Program-made: the position numbers and the translations under genes | Shown here: positions 49,925 through 59,169 of the stretch, one piece after another | How positions within the stretch are numbered: the stretch's first letter is position 1 | How the letters are laid out: the number at the start of each line of letters is the position of its first letter | Assembly (NCBI RefSeq): GCF_029541745.1 | Contig: NZ_CP089746.1 | Coordinates: forward strand, 620,001 to 684,000 | DNA: 64,000 nucleotides | Source: Streptomyces sp. LX-29 | Lineage (GTDB): Bacteria; Actinomycetota; Actinomycetes; Streptomycetales; Streptomycetaceae | Direction of reading: 5' to 3' | Notes under the pieces: model-generated | What the model saw: the letters and a program-made list of their open reading frames with translations, nothing else | The model's database searches: none | What the model was told of the DNA's origin: nothing

Positions 49925-50600
49925 CGTCCCCGTCGTCCGTCCCGGGGCGCCGGCGCGGCCTGGACGACGTCCGCCCGGTGGTCTTCCGCGTCGAGGTCGT
50001 CCTGCGGTCCGAGGCCGTCTTGCCACTCACCGTCGTTCTGCGCGGCGAGGCGGTCTTCCTGGCCGGGGAGGTCCTCTCGGCAGGGGAGGCGGTCCGCTCG
50101 GCCGCGGAGGCGCCGCCGCTCCTGGAGGCCGGCTCCCGGGCCGTGGACTTCCGCCGTGGCACGGCCGTCTCCTCCTCGTCCCTGTCCGCCTCGACCGCGG
50201 AGGCCGCGGAGACGTCCGCGTCCGCCGGCGGAAGCGCGGCGCTCCTCCGCAGCGCGTCGAGCTCCGCACGCAGCCGCTTGTTCTCGTCGGCCAGCGCGTG
50301 GTCGTCTCTGGGGGCGCGGGAGGACAGTGAGGGGTCGTGCTCCCACCAGTCGATGCCCATCTCCTTCGCCTTGTCGACGGAGGCGACCAGCAACCGCAGT
50401 TTGATGGTGAGGAGTTCGATGTCGAGCAGGTTGATCTGGATGTCGCCGGCGATGACGATGCCCTTGTCGAGCACCCGCTCCAGGATGTCGGCGAGGTTCG
50501 CGGAGCTGCCCTGGCCATAGGTCGGCTGGCCGTAGCGCGGCGTGGCCCGGGACGGGAGGGCGCCGGGCCGGCCGGCGAGGGGTTCGGTCACGGCGGCCAC
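49917..50600 (-). CDS. gvpJ: Gas vesicle protein GvpJ with long basic tail
   Basis: 227 residues, overlapping gvpG by 13 bp. GvpA-family core at residues 33-80: NLADILERVLDKGIVIAGDI, LLDIELLTIKLRLLVASVDK, KEMGIDWWEHDP. A short coiled coil follows (ALADENKRLRAELDALRR), then about 90 residues rich in Ser, Thr, Arg and Lys (ASPAERTSPARKTASPRRTT), probably disordered. GvpJ caps or nucleates the growing cone. The basic tail mirrors the charged tails of GvpA and the divergent partner proteins. Confidence 0.93.
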   Translation of the reverse strand: MAAVTEPLAGRPGALPSRATPRYGQPTYGQGSSANLADILERVLDKGIVIAGDIQINLLDIELLTIKLRLLVASVDKAKEMGIDWWEHDPSLSSRAPRDDHALADENKRLRAELDALRRSAALPPADADVSAASAVEADRDEEETAVPRRKSTAREPASRSGGASAAERTASPAERTSPARKTASPRRTTVSGKTASDRRTTSTRKTTGRTSSRPRRRPGTDDGDDD

Positions 50601-50863
50601 CTCGACTCCCGCTCGGGCGGCGCCCCTCGCCAGTACGCCCTGACCTCCTCCAGCCAGTTCAGGAGTTCGTCCTCACGCCGCTCGAAGGTCTCCTCGTCGA
50701 TCTCCCCCGCCAGGAGAGCCTTCTCCAGGCGGGCGAGTTCCTCCTCCGCCGGTGCGGGGTCGTAGTACTTCGCCTCCGCCGCGTCCACGACGCGGCCCAT
50801 CACCCAGGCCGCTCCCCGCACCGGGGCCAGCGGGAGGGTGAGAAGCTGAGTGATGACACCCAC
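50588..50863 (-). CDS. gvpG: Gas vesicle protein GvpG
   Basis: 91 residues. Matches GvpG across its length: GVITQLLTLPLAPVRGAAWV, then VDAAEAKYYDPAPAEEELAR and LEKALLAGEIDEETFERRED. Small accessory protein of the GvpF/G group needed for vesicle formation. Ten bases after gvpF; overlaps gvpJ, so translation is probably coupled. Confidence 0.94.
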   Translation of the reverse strand: MGVITQLLTLPLAPVRGAAWVMGRVVDAAEAKYYDPAPAEEELARLEKALLAGEIDEETFERREDELLNWLEEVRAYWRGAPPERESRWPP

Positions 50864-50873
50864 AAGAGCTCCT

Positions 50874-51587
50874 TCACACGAAGCTGTACGGAGGCAGCGG
50901 GCCCCGCAGCCGGAGGGAGAAGTCGTCCCCGAGCTGGTTCGCCAGGCTCAACTGCGCGGTGAGGAACAGCTCTTCCTTGTCGCGCTCCACCAGGAAGGAG
51001 ATGGAGAGCAGGTCGTCCCCGGTGGGCGAGGAGGACACGTCGTCCCGGGAGAACGGACGGAGCGCCTCGACCACGCCGGCGGCCAGCGCGCCGTGGCGCG
51101 CCTCGACCTCCTGGGCCACCAGTTCGCCGAGCGCCAGGGGCGCGCCCGGGCCGGCCTCTCCGCTGCGGATCGCCTCGTTGAGCTCCCGGGCCTCGTCCGA
51201 GTCCTGGAGGATCTCGCGGAGCAGGGCGTCCTCGTCCTGGGCCACCCTCAGGTGGTACTCGGCGCACCCGTCCAACTCCCGCAACCGCGTCTCGTACTCC
51301 TCAGCCCGTTCCTCCAGCGCGGCCCGTACGGCGTCGTCGTCCGGCGCGGTGAGTCCGAAGCGCAGCGGGAGGATGGTGCCGTCGGACATCAGCCGGTCCT
51401 GCACCTCCTGGTGGGCGCTCAGGTCACGCCTCCTGGGGCGCAGGTCCTCGGGGGCGTCGCTGACCACCGCGCGCAGCTGTCCCGCGCTGATGGCGCGCGG
51501 GCGTCCGGGGGGATCGCCGACGCCCTTGAGGTCGCCGAGACGCAGCGGATGGTCCTCACCGGTGATGGAGTAGACATAGACGGCCAC
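50874..51587 (-). CDS. gvpF: Gas vesicle protein GvpF
   Basis: 237 residues from GTG 51587, GGAGGAG upstream. MAVYVYSITGEDHP starts the GvpL/F domain; VQDRLMSDGTILPLRFGLTA and CAEYHLRVAQDEDALLREIL are family blocks, ending in SLRLRGPLPPYSFV. GvpF interacts with GvpA monomers during assembly. Three-base gap from the gvpA stop. Confidence 0.94.
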   Translation of the reverse strand: MAVYVYSITGEDHPLRLGDLKGVGDPPGRPRAISAGQLRAVVSDAPEDLRPRRRDLSAHQEVQDRLMSDGTILPLRFGLTAPDDDAVRAALEERAEEYETRLRELDGCAEYHLRVAQDEDALLREILQDSDEARELNEAIRSGEAGPGAPLALGELVAQEVEARHGALAAGVVEALRPFSRDDVSSSPTGDDLLSISFLVERDKEELFLTAQLSLANQLGDDFSLRLRGPLPPYSFV

Positions 51588-51590
51588 GGC

Positions 51591-52079
51591 TCACTCCTCC
51601 TTCTCGCGGCGCGAGGTCCGCCGTGTGGGGCGCCGCCGCCTCTCTTCGCCCTCTTCGTCGTCCCGGCTCGCCCGCCTCCTGACCTTCTCCTCCTCGCCCT
51701 CTTCCTCGCTGTCGCGCTTCCGGCCGCCGCTCAGGGTGTCCGCCACCGACTCCACCGCACCCGTCAGCGCGCCCTTGACCTTGCCCTCGGATCCGCTCTC
51801 GGTCACCTCGCCGACGATGTCCGTCAGCTGGGTCGGCGCCTTGCGGCCGGTTTCGAGGTCGAGCCGGTTGCACGCCTCCGCGAACCGGAGATAGGTGTCC
51901 ACGCTGGCCACCACGACCCGGGCATCGATCTTCAGGATCTCGATACCGACGAGCGACACGCGCGCGAAGACGTCGATGACGAGTCCCCGGTCGAGAATCA
52001 GATCCAAGATGTCGTAGAGGCTTCCGGTGGCGCCGCCCTGGATCGCGCCGCCGCCTGCGCCTTGCGGCACCACGGTCAT
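51591..52079 (-). CDS. gvpA: Major gas vesicle shell protein GvpA, C-terminally extended
   Basis: 162 residues, about twice the usual cyanobacterial GvpA length. Core at 20-80: [58 protein letters not shown]. The extra 75 residues end in a mixed-charge tail ([20 protein letters not shown]). Longer GvpA forms are usual in Streptomyces. Forms the ribbed protein wall of gas vesicles. Confidence 0.95.
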   Translation of the reverse strand: MTVVPQGAGGGAIQGGATGSLYDILDLILDRGLVIDVFARVSLVGIEILKIDARVVVASVDTYLRFAEACNRLDLETGRKAPTQLTDIVGEVTESGSEGKVKGALTGAVESVADTLSGGRKRDSEEEGEEEKVRRRASRDDEEGEERRRRPTRRTSRREKEE

Positions 52080-52125
52080 GATGTCTCCCTTCGACGCCCA
52101 ACCGCCGTGCCGGCGGCTGCCGTTG

Positions 52126-52518
52126 CTAGTTGCGTCGGTCTATCTGTCCACGGGTGTAGCGCCGGGTCCGCTCGTAGGCCACCAGATCCCCGCTCTCGTC
52201 CAGGCTCACCCGGTAGCTGGCCATCACGCTGGTGGTGTCGGGAACGCGCTCCACCTCGACGACCTCCACGGTGGCCTCCCAGCCCTCGTCGGTGGGTTTG
52301 AGGGCCGAGACCGAGTCGGGGGAACGTCCGAGCAGCTCCCGCAGTTGGGCGATCGCGGCCCGCATGGCCGCGCCCGTCGACACTCTGCGTTCGGCACGAC
52401 GCGCGGGCTGCTCCGCCCGCCGCGCACGTGCCCCGGTGCCACCGGACCGATGTCCGGCGGTACCACTCGTCGACGCGCGCCTGTCGTCATCCGCGCGTTC
52501 TCCCCTGGCTGCCGACAT
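52126..52518 (-). CDS. gvpO: Gas vesicle protein GvpO
   Basis: 130 residues from ATG 52518, GAGAGGAA directly upstream. The last 80 residues form the GvpO domain: [60 protein letters not shown]. The N-terminal 45 residues are Arg/Ala-rich. First gene of the minus-strand gvp operon, which runs gvpO-A-F-G-J-L-S-K. Confidence 0.94.
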   Translation of the reverse strand: MSAARGERADDDRRASTSGTAGHRSGGTGARARRAEQPARRAERRVSTGAAMRAAIAQLRELLGRSPDSVSALKPTDEGWEATVEVVEVERVPDTTSVMASYRVSLDESGDLVAYERTRRYTRGQIDRRN

Positions 52519-52744
52519 TTCCTCTCTCCGGACCGGCAGGAATTTCCGATCGACTTTCCTCACTGCCTTTCTCAGCATAGGCACATACCCGCGGAACATG
52601 GCGAAATATGTAGCCGCATGGATGCGCTCGATGACGCACGGTGTCCATCGCTTCCTGCGTATGCGCGCGGGCGGAAGGCGGCACAGACTTGAAATGCTCA
52701 CTGTCCGGAAATTCTCGCGACCCCAGCCAGCCGAAGGGACCACG
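52519..52744. promoter_or_regulatory. Bidirectional promoter region of the gas vesicle locus
   Basis: 226 bp, noticeably richer in A/T than the flanks (AATTTCCGATCGACTTTCCT, GAAATATGTAGCCGCATGG). It separates divergent gvpO and the Lys/Glu-rich protein gene. On the plus strand TTGAAA at about 52690 could be a -35 box. No repeat or palindrome longer than eight bases was seen. Confidence 0.55.
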
Positions 52745-53794
52745 ATGAACGACTCAGCCAAGATCGCCCTCGCGGCCGCGGTGGCCGGCGGGTACCTGCT
52801 CGGCCGCGCGAAAAAGGGACGGCTCGCGTTCAGTGTGGCGACGTACATTGCCGGCCGTCGGTTCGGTCTCCAACCGCAGCAACTGCTCACCGAGGGACTT
52901 CGCAAGCTGAAGGACGTGCCGCAGGTCGCCGATCTTCAGGACCAGGTGCGCGGTGAACTGATGGACGCCGGCCGGCAGGCGGTGGCGGCGGCCACCGACC
53001 GCAAGCTGGGTGAGCTGGCCGAAGTGCTCCGCGACCGAACTCAGCGCATAGGAAAGGAAGCCGAGGAGGAAGAAGAGGAACCCGAGGAAGCCGAGGAAGC
53101 CGAGGAGCCGGAAGAGGAGTACGAGGAAGAGGAACCCGAAGAGGAGTACGAGGAGGAAGAGGAGCCGGAGGAAGAGGAGCGAGGAGAGGAAGAACCCGAG
53201 GAAGAACCCGAGGAGGAGGAAGAAGAGGAAGAGGAGGAGGAAGAGCCCAGGGAAGAGGAGCCCGAGGAAGAGGAGCCCGAGGAAGAGGAAGAGAAGGAAG
53301 AGGAGCCTCGGCGACAGCGGCGTCGGCCCGCCAAGAAGGCCCCGGCCGCGAGGAAGCCCGCCGAAGAGAAGGCCCCGCGAAAGCGGTCGGCACCACGGAA
53401 GGCGGCGAAGAAGCCACCGCCGGCCAAGAAGGCCCCGGCCAAGAAGACGACCGCGAAGAAGACGACCGCGAAAAAGGCCCCGGCCAAGAAGGCACCGGCG
53501 AAGAAGGCGCCGGCGGAGAAGGCGGCGGCGAAGAAGGCCCCGGCCAAGAAGACCGCCGGGAAGAAGGCGGCCGCGAAGGCCCCGGCGAAGAAGACGACCG
53601 CGAAGAAGGCGACGGCGAAGAAGACAGCCGCGAAGAAGACGACCGCGGAGAAAGCGGCCGCGAAGAAGACGACGGCACGGAAGGCCTCGGCCAAGAAGAC
53701 CGCCCCCCGGAAGACCACCGCGAAGCGGGCGACGGCCAAGAAGACGACGGCCAAGAAGGCTCCGGCGAAGAAGACGACCGCGCGGCGGAGGTAG
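52745..53794 (+). CDS. Gas-vesicle-locus protein with acidic block and histone-like Lys/Ala tail
   Basis: 349 residues from ATG 52745, GAAGGGA about six bases upstream. Three parts: an N-terminal domain (1-100) with [25 protein letters not shown] and [20 protein letters not shown]; a Glu-dominated block (about 102-190); and a histone-H1-like tail (190-349) of [12 protein letters not shown] units. Similar N-terminal domains occur beside Streptomyces gvp genes and are sometimes misnamed DNA primase. The opposed charges could zipper within or between molecules, or bind DNA; unproven. Four bases from the next gene, so one operon. Confidence 0.8.
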   Translation: MNDSAKIALAAAVAGGYLLGRAKKGRLAFSVATYIAGRRFGLQPQQLLTEGLRKLKDVPQVADLQDQVRGELMDAGRQAVAAATDRKLGELAEVLRDRTQRIGKEAEEEEEEPEEAEEAEEPEEEYEEEEPEEEYEEEEEPEEEERGEEEPEEEPEEEEEEEEEEEEPREEEPEEEEPEEEEEKEEEPRRQRRRPAKKAPAARKPAEEKAPRKRSAPRKAAKKPPPAKKAPAKKTTAKKTTAKKAPAKKAPAKKAPAEKAAAKKAPAKKTAGKKAAAKAPAKKTTAKKATAKKTAAKKTTAEKAAAKKTTARKASAKKTAPRKTTAKRATAKKTTAKKAPAKKTTARRR

Positions 53795-53797
53795 ACC

Positions 53798-54826
53798 ATG
53801 GCCAGGACAGGACGCGACACTGGCAACGGGGAAGCCTCGGGCTTCGACCTTTTGCGCGAGGAGTTGGGGAAGTACCTCGGGGCTCAGATGGAGAACCTCG
53901 CGGAACGCGCCGGAGACAAGCTCACGGACGTCACCGACCAGCTCTTCGACATCGCCGACACCGGTGGGGCCCTACCCCGGATACTCCAGGGGGAGTCGCC
54001 CCTCAAAGCCCTGGTGAGCGAGAAGGCGAAGGACGTCAAGGACAACCTGGTGGAGAAGGCCAAGGAGACCTTCGGCGGCGGGGGCGGACGTAAGTCCGGG
54101 AGCCCCAAGGTGACGAACATCGTCGAAGTGCTCGACGTCGGGGTGCCGGTCCGCTTCGCCTACGACCACTGGACCCAGTACGAGCGGTTCAGCAGCTTCA
54201 CCAAGGGCGTGCGCAGCGTCTCCAAGAACGACGAGGGCACCAGCGACTGGAAGGTGAAGGTCGGCCCCTCGACCCGCGGTTGGCAGGCCACCGTCCAGGA
54301 GCAGGTGCCGGACGAGCGCATCGTGTGGACCTCCGAGGGAGGTAAGGGATCCACACGAGGCTGCGTCAGCTTCCATGAGCTCACCGCGGATCTCACACGC
54401 ATCGTCCTCGTCGTCGAGTACTACCCCTCCGGGTTCTTCGAGAAGACCGGCAACCTCTGGCGCGCCCAGGGCCGCCGCCTGCGCCTGGACTTCAAGCACT
54501 TCCAGCGCTACGTCAGCCTGACCGACGAGGAGCCGGAGGGATGGCGAGGAGAGATCCGGGACGGCGAAGTGGTCCGCACCCACGAAGAGGCGATGGAAGA
54601 AGAAGAGGAAGGGGAAGAGCAGGAGACCGGGCGCGGCGACGAGGAGGCAGAGGGCGAGGAGTGGGAGGAGGAGGAAGAAGCACCCGAAGACGAGGAGTCG
54701 TGGGCCGAGGGCGAGGACGAGGACGAGGACGAGGACGAGAGCGAGGACGAGAGCGAGGGCCAGGGCGACCGGTACGAGGACGAGGAGGAGTACGAAGAGG
54801 ACGGCGAATACGCCCGCGAAGCCTGA
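53798..54826 (+). CDS. SRPBCC-family protein with acidic tail, gas vesicle locus
   Basis: 342 residues from ATG 53798. Residues 1-100 are amphipathic helix ([40 protein letters not shown]). Residues about 105-235 match the polyketide-cyclase/SRPBCC fold: [60 protein letters not shown]. The last 85 residues are almost pure Glu/Asp. Proteins of this type often accompany actinobacterial gvp clusters; a role in vesicle maturation is inference only. Confidence 0.82.
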   Translation: MARTGRDTGNGEASGFDLLREELGKYLGAQMENLAERAGDKLTDVTDQLFDIADTGGALPRILQGESPLKALVSEKAKDVKDNLVEKAKETFGGGGGRKSGSPKVTNIVEVLDVGVPVRFAYDHWTQYERFSSFTKGVRSVSKNDEGTSDWKVKVGPSTRGWQATVQEQVPDERIVWTSEGGKGSTRGCVSFHELTADLTRIVLVVEYYPSGFFEKTGNLWRAQGRRLRLDFKHFQRYVSLTDEEPEGWRGEIRDGEVVRTHEEAMEEEEEGEEQETGRGDEEAEGEEWEEEEEAPEDEESWAEGEDEDEDEDESEDESEGQGDRYEDEEEYEEDGEYAREA

Positions 54827-54875
54827 CGACACCGGACCACCGGCACACCACGATCACGGCACCGCCGTCACCGCC

Positions 54876-54917
54876 TCCGGCCCCGCGCACGGCCACCGTC
54901 CGGCCCCGCGCACGGCC
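54876..54917. repeat. 19-bp direct repeat after the SRPBCC gene
   Basis: TCCGGCCCCGCGCACGGCC occurs at 54876-54894 and 54899-54917, in the spacer to the convergent small gene. Confidence 0.75.
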
Positions 54918-54974
54918 GCCGTCGCCCGCCCGAGCAACCGGGGCCGGACGACGGCGCCCCGGTCGCACCGCGTA

Positions 54975-55175
54975 TCAGCGCTCGCGACGTCCTCCGGGAG
55001 GGCCGGCGGGCGGGGACGGCGGTGCGCCTTTCGTCTTCTCGTCCTCGGGCTTTCCCGCCTTCCGCGGCGTCGACGGCGTCAGCGGGGCACCTGGCATGAG
55101 GCTCTCCGGAGAGGTCGGCGCCGGTTCCTCGGCACGGTGCTTGTTTTTGGACTGATTCGCTCTTTTCTGTCCCAT
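54975..55175 (-). CDS. Small basic, proline-rich hypothetical protein
   Basis: 66 residues from ATG 55175. Begins MGQKRANQSKNKHRAEEPAP and continues Pro/Lys/Gly-rich, with no hydrophobic core, so probably disordered. TAGATT about six bases before the ATG could be a -10 box for a leaderless mRNA, and the start region is less GC-rich than its surroundings, as at real gene starts. I do not recognise a family. Confidence 0.5.
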   Translation of the reverse strand: MGQKRANQSKNKHRAEEPAPTSPESLMPGAPLTPSTPRKAGKPEDEKTKGAPPSPPAGPPGGRRER

Positions 55176-55232
55176 ATGACGAATCTACTCGTGATCGCGC
55201 GAGGGTTCCTGATTCCGGCGGCCGCGAGGCCG

Positions 55233-56270
55233 TCAGACAGGGCAGCCGGTCCCGGTGACGGGGTTGGCGCAGGTGTTGGTGCCGGGGCCTCCGTCGTTGA
55301 CGTTGACGCCGGGGCCGCCGTTGAGGCTGTCGTCGCCGTCACCGCCGAAGAGGTCGTCGTTGCCCTCGCCGCCGAACAGGTCGTCGTCACCCGCCTCACC
55401 GAGGAGATCGTCGTCGCCGGCGTTGCCGAAGAGGTCGTCGTCGCCGTCGCCGCCCGAGACGGTGTCGTCGCCACCACCGCCGAAGAGGTCGTCGTCGCCG
55501 TCATCGCCGTTGACGCTGTCGCCGCCGTCACCGCCGTAGACGCTGTCGTCGCCGTCACCGCCGTTGAGGGTGTCGCCGCCGTCACCGCCGTTGAGGCTGT
55601 CATGGCCGGCGTCACCGGAGAGGACGTCGCTGCCGGCGCTGCCGTCGAGGCTGTCATGGCCGGCGTCACCGGAGAGGACGTCGTTACCGTCGCTGCCGAA
55701 GAGGGCGTCGTCGGCTTTGCCGCCGGAGAGGCTGTCGTTACCGACTCCGCCGTCGATGCTGTCGCGGCCGTCGCGGCCACCACGGCCGTCACCGCCGTGG
55801 CCGCCGTAGCTGCCGTCCCCGTCGCCGCCGCCGAATATGCGGTCACCGCCGGCACTGCCGAAGAGGCTGTCGTCGCCGGCGTCGCCGCAGATGACGTCGT
55901 TACCGCCCAGACCGTCGACGCGGTCGTTCCCACCCAGCGCGACGATCACGTCATCACCCGCGGTGCCCACGAGGATGTCGTCACCCTTCGTACCGACGAT
56001 CGTCGCGGCCAGGCCCGCGCAGGTCGGGGTGGCGGGTATGGCGTTCGGCAGGTGGGAGGCGGCGGGGACCACGGCGGATGCGGGGCCGGCGGCTATGAGC
56101 CCCGCGGTCGCCAGGGCCAGCAAGGGCAGCAGCAGGCCACCGACACGGCGCGCCCCGCGGCGGGCGCCGAGAGCCATGACCGACCCGGAATCCCCACCGT
56201 GGGCATGCCGGCCGGCCCGACCTGTGCGGGCGTACCGGTCGGGCCGGCGAACGATCAGATCCATTTCCAT
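55233..56270 (-). CDS. Secreted RTX-type calcium-binding repeat protein
   Basis: 345 residues from ATG 56270 (GGAGGG nine bases upstream); ATG 56177 would start right at the signal peptide. Signal segment [20 protein letters not shown] then AGLIAAGPASA. From about residue 95 to 330 there are more than twenty nonapeptides of the GGxGxDxLx type (GGDGDDDLFG, GNAGDDDLLGEAGDDDLFGG), which bind calcium and fold as a beta-roll. No enzymatic domain is visible, so it may be purely structural. The C-terminus has two Cys (NTCANPVTGTGCPV). Confidence 0.88.
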   Translation of the reverse strand: MEMDLIVRRPDRYARTGRAGRHAHGGDSGSVMALGARRGARRVGGLLLPLLALATAGLIAAGPASAVVPAASHLPNAIPATPTCAGLAATIVGTKGDDILVGTAGDDVIVALGGNDRVDGLGGNDVICGDAGDDSLFGSAGGDRIFGGGDGDGSYGGHGGDGRGGRDGRDSIDGGVGNDSLSGGKADDALFGSDGNDVLSGDAGHDSLDGSAGSDVLSGDAGHDSLNGGDGGDTLNGGDGDDSVYGGDGGDSVNGDDGDDDLFGGGGDDTVSGGDGDDDLFGNAGDDDLLGEAGDDDLFGGEGNDDLFGGDGDDSLNGGPGVNVNDGGPGTNTCANPVTGTGCPV

Positions 56271-56541
56271 CGACGTGCACCCTCCGAAACGGGACAACAC
56301 TCACCCGTACAGCAGGCCACGCCCCGGTTCTTCCCGCCCGTCCCCTTCTCACGGCCGACGCACCGCACCCGCCCCTGTCGCAGGTCAGGCCAGGGAACCC
56401 CAGCGAAAGAACCACTCCCCCGGCCGTCCCCCACTCAGTCCGCGCCCCGTAGGCGCGTCCGCACCACCCGCTCGTTCCGGTCGTCCCCGCAGGACCCGGA
56501 ACGCGTGGAGCAGCGGTTTCAGCTCGCCGGTCCTCTCCGGG

Positions 56542-57243
56542 TCAGGCGGGGATGCCTCCGTCGGTCAGGGAACGACGGCGGACCGAGATCAGCCAGTTCT
56601 CCACGCGGGTGGTGTCGGGCTGTTCCGGGAGGGGGCTCGCGGCCATTGCCCGCTCCAGACGGGTGGACAGCTCCTCGCGCCAGGCGCGGACCTCGTCCCA
56701 GGACAGTTCGCCGCGGCGTACGGCCAGCAGCCGCTCGCGGTACGGGCCGACGTCGATGCGCACGGTGCCGCTCTCCAGCAGCACGGCACCGCTGAGCATC
56801 AGGCGGAGCATATGCATGACGTGCTTCCAGCGCGGCTCGCCCTCGCGCGCCCGACGGTTCTCCGCCTTGGCGAACTGGGAAGCGGCGTACCGCGCGTACG
56901 TCGTGTGCGCCCGGCGGGAGAGGAACGCCGGGGTGAGGTCCCGCAGCTCGACACCGAGCGCGGAGCGCTCTTCGACGAGCGGGCTGTGCAGGACCTCGAG
57001 GATGTTGGGGTTGGCGGAGAGCGCGAGTGCGCAGAATCGCTCCACCTCCCAACTGAACTGCTCGGGCAGCGGGCCTTCCACATGGGTGGGCGGTTTGGCC
57101 ATGCGCCAGAAATCGGCCGCGGGGGCGACGTACACGCCGCGGCGGTCGACGTCCGAGGCGGCCGTGGACAGCCCGAACGCGCGCGATCCCACGACCACCG
57201 ACAGGATGGTGTGCCGCTTCACCAGGTCATGCGCCTCTGACAT
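56542..57243 (-). CDS. Predicted nucleotidyltransferase (DNA polymerase beta superfamily)
   Basis: 233 residues from ATG 57243 (ATG 57252 or 57258 also possible). The nucleotidyltransferase motif is VVVGSRAFGLSTAASDVDRR GV near residue 20, with GS and D-x-D metal ligands; WEVERFCALALSANPNILEV and HMLRLMLSGAVLLESG follow as in the YcgL-type predicted nucleotidyltransferases. Substrate unknown. Separated from the MBL hydrolase gene by 80 bp. Confidence 0.82.
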   Translation of the reverse strand: MSEAHDLVKRHTILSVVVGSRAFGLSTAASDVDRRGVYVAPAADFWRMAKPPTHVEGPLPEQFSWEVERFCALALSANPNILEVLHSPLVEERSALGVELRDLTPAFLSRRAHTTYARYAASQFAKAENRRAREGEPRWKHVMHMLRLMLSGAVLLESGTVRIDVGPYRERLLAVRRGELSWDEVRAWREELSTRLERAMAASPLPEQPDTTRVENWLISVRRRSLTDGGIPA

Positions 57244-57323
57244 GCGGCTCATTCTCATCAGACCGCCGCCGTCGACCAAATGATTTCCCGAAGCCGCCCA
57301 GCCCGGCACGCCCGCCCGCGCGG

Positions 57324-58112
57324 TCAGCCCCGGTCGCCCAGGTCCAGACGGTCGATCAGCCCGGCGTCGGTGAAGGCGGCGACCAGTTCGTCACGGCCCT
57401 CGGTGAAATGCGTCCAGCTGTCGTAGTGGACGGGAACCACCCGGCGGGCACCGAGGATCCGGGCGGCCTCGGCGGCCTGCGCGCTGTCGAGGACGATCAG
57501 CGCGCCGTCGAAGAGGACGGGGACCCGAGGAGCGCCGGCGAACAGGATGGCGGTGTCCACCGGGCCGAACCGTTCGGCTGTCTCCTTGACCGCGTCGAGC
57601 GAGGCGTTGTCGCCGCTCACGTAGACCGTGGGCAGGCCCTCCCCGGTCAGGACGAATCCGACGACCTGACCGGTGATCGGTTCGACCTCCTCACGGGCGC
57701 CGGGCCCGTGGACGGCGGGCACGCCCGTGACGGTGATCGTGCCGCCGCCGGGGCGGTCCAGCTCGATCGACTCCCAGTCGGCCAGCCCCCTGGCCCCCGC
57801 CCCCAGGCGCTGCCCGCCCCCGGGCGTGGTCAGCGTCAGCGGGACGTCGGCGAGCAGCGCCCGGCCGGAGTCGTCCAGGTTGTCGGGGTGCTCGTCGTGG
57901 GAGAGCAGGACCACGTCTATGCGACCGAGGTCGGCCGGCGAGGCGGAGGCGGGTGCCGTCTTGGTCAGCTGGCCGCCCGGCACCCGGTAGTCGCGGGGCG
58001 CGTCGAAGGTCGGGTCGGTCAGGAAGCGCAGACCTCCGTACTCGACAAGGGCGGTCGGGCCGCCGAAGACGCGGACGGGGATCGGCTCAGTGGACGTACG
58101 GGTATCAGCCAT
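57324..58112 (-). CDS. MBL-fold metallohydrolase (UlaG-like)
   Basis: 262 residues from ATG 58112, GAGGT upstream. Metallo-beta-lactamase fold with VRVFGGPTALVEYGGLRFLT at the start, the reduced metal motif LLSHDEHPDNLD, VPAVHGPGA, VYVSGDNASLD and VPVHYDSWTHFTEG, as in UlaG-type hydrolases. Substrate unknown. Divergent from a CGNR regulator across a shared operator-like array, so it is a likely regulatory target. Confidence 0.88.
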   Translation of the reverse strand: MADTRTSTEPIPVRVFGGPTALVEYGGLRFLTDPTFDAPRDYRVPGGQLTKTAPASASPADLGRIDVVLLSHDEHPDNLDDSGRALLADVPLTLTTPGGGQRLGAGARGLADWESIELDRPGGGTITVTGVPAVHGPGAREEVEPITGQVVGFVLTGEGLPTVYVSGDNASLDAVKETAERFGPVDTAILFAGAPRVPVLFDGALIVLDSAQAAEAARILGARRVVPVHYDSWTHFTEGRDELVAAFTDAGLIDRLDLGDRG

Positions 58113-58120
58113 GGAAGACC

Positions 58121-58173
58121 TCACGGATAGGAAGGTAGTTATCCGTGAAGGACGATAGTGATGTCTCACGGAT
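58121..58173. promoter_or_regulatory. Operator array of TCACGGATA half-sites
   Basis: TCACGGATA (58121-58129) and TATCCGTGA (58140-58148) are an exact 9-bp inverted repeat with a 10-bp spacer; a third half-site TCACGGAT lies at 58166-58173. They fill the 77-bp gap between divergent MBL and CGNR genes. Confidence 0.8.
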
Positions 58174-58189
58174 GAGCGCAAGACGTACC

Positions 58190-58798
58190 ATGACATCCAT
58201 GAGCGAGACCCCGACCCCCGAATCCGCGCCACCCCCCGCTCCGGGGGCCGAGGAACACCTCGCTCTCGACTTCGTCAACAGCGCCCTCGCGCTGCCCGGA
58301 GGGCACTTCATCGACCTCCTCGGCACCCCCGAGGCCACGAATCGGTGGCTCACCGAACGCGGCCTCGCGCCGGCTGACGCCGGGGTGCGGGAGATGTGCG
58401 CGGCGCAGCTGCGCTCGCTGCGCGAGCACCTCAGGTCGTTGTTCGCCGCCCGCGTCGCCGGGCTGCCCGCCCTGCCCGCGGCGCTGTCCGCCGTCAACGA
58501 CGCGCTGAGCAAGGCCCCCTCGGCCGCCCTGCTGTACTGGGACGAGAGGAACGGCCCCTACCGGGCGGTCCCGTGCCCCACCCACGAGATCCTCGACCGC
58601 GCTCTCGCGACCCTCGCGGCCAGCGCGGCCGACCTCCTCACCGGCCCCGACGCCGACCGCCTCATCGGCTGCGGCTCCACGCCCTGTACCCGCTACCTGC
58701 TGCGCCACGGTCGCCGCCACTGGTGCTCGACCCGCTGCGGCGACCGCGCCCGCGCCGCCCGCGCCTACGCACGACGCACCCAGCCGGAAGCGGACTGA
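58190..58798 (+). CDS. CGNR zinc finger / ABATE-domain regulator
   Basis: 202 residues from ATG 58190 (ATG 58199 or GTG 58145 also possible; no ribosome site is convincing). The ABATE-type N-terminal part has HLALDFVNSALALPGGHFID; the C-terminal zinc finger reads CGSTPCTRYLLRHGRRHWCS, TRCGDRARAARAYARR, here with CGDR in place of CGNR. Such proteins are stress-linked transcription regulators. Probably binds the TCACGGATA half-sites just upstream and controls itself and the MBL gene. Confidence 0.85.
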   Translation: MTSMSETPTPESAPPPAPGAEEHLALDFVNSALALPGGHFIDLLGTPEATNRWLTERGLAPADAGVREMCAAQLRSLREHLRSLFAARVAGLPALPAALSAVNDALSKAPSAALLYWDERNGPYRAVPCPTHEILDRALATLAASAADLLTGPDADRLIGCGSTPCTRYLLRHGRRHWCSTRCGDRARAARAYARRTQPEAD

Positions 58799-59169
58799 CG
58801 AACCCCCGGGCCCGACCTCATCGCGAGGCGGCGCCGGGGCGAGGCTCACCCCACGTACGTGAATTCGTCGGCCGAGCCGGTGGCGGGGGCAGACGGAAGC
58901 GGGGCCGTCTGGGGCCGTCCCGAGCGGCATGCCGTTTTTCGGAGTAATGAGCGAAGCGGCCGGCTCCGTCGTGTCAGCCTGTGGTCCTGGGCGACCGCGG
59001 TCGCGTCGGAAGGCCGTGCCAGAAGGCCGGGCGTCCCACGCGTGCGTGCGGCTGGATCAGCGGATCCGCCGCGCCCACGGGGCGCGCTTCGCCACCCACG
59101 ATCCACGAACAGTCTGGCGAACGGGGGCCGTATGCGGCGCAGGAACGAGCATCGGCGCATCAGGCGCTC
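58799..59169. other. Gene-free region upstream of the GAF-SpoIIE gene
   Basis: No reliable gene. A GTTTTTCGGAGTAATG stretch at about 58932-58947 stands out as A/T-rich and may belong to a promoter of the downstream phosphatase, leaving a leader of about 220 nt. The open frame 58859-59173 has no family features. Confidence 0.45.

Noticed and set aside
55137-56795. Plus-strand open frame rich in Val/Ala/Glu opposite the calcium-binding repeats
   Set aside because: Its regularity comes from the RTX repeat DNA read on the other strand; the minus-strand frame has a signal peptide and canonical nonapeptides.
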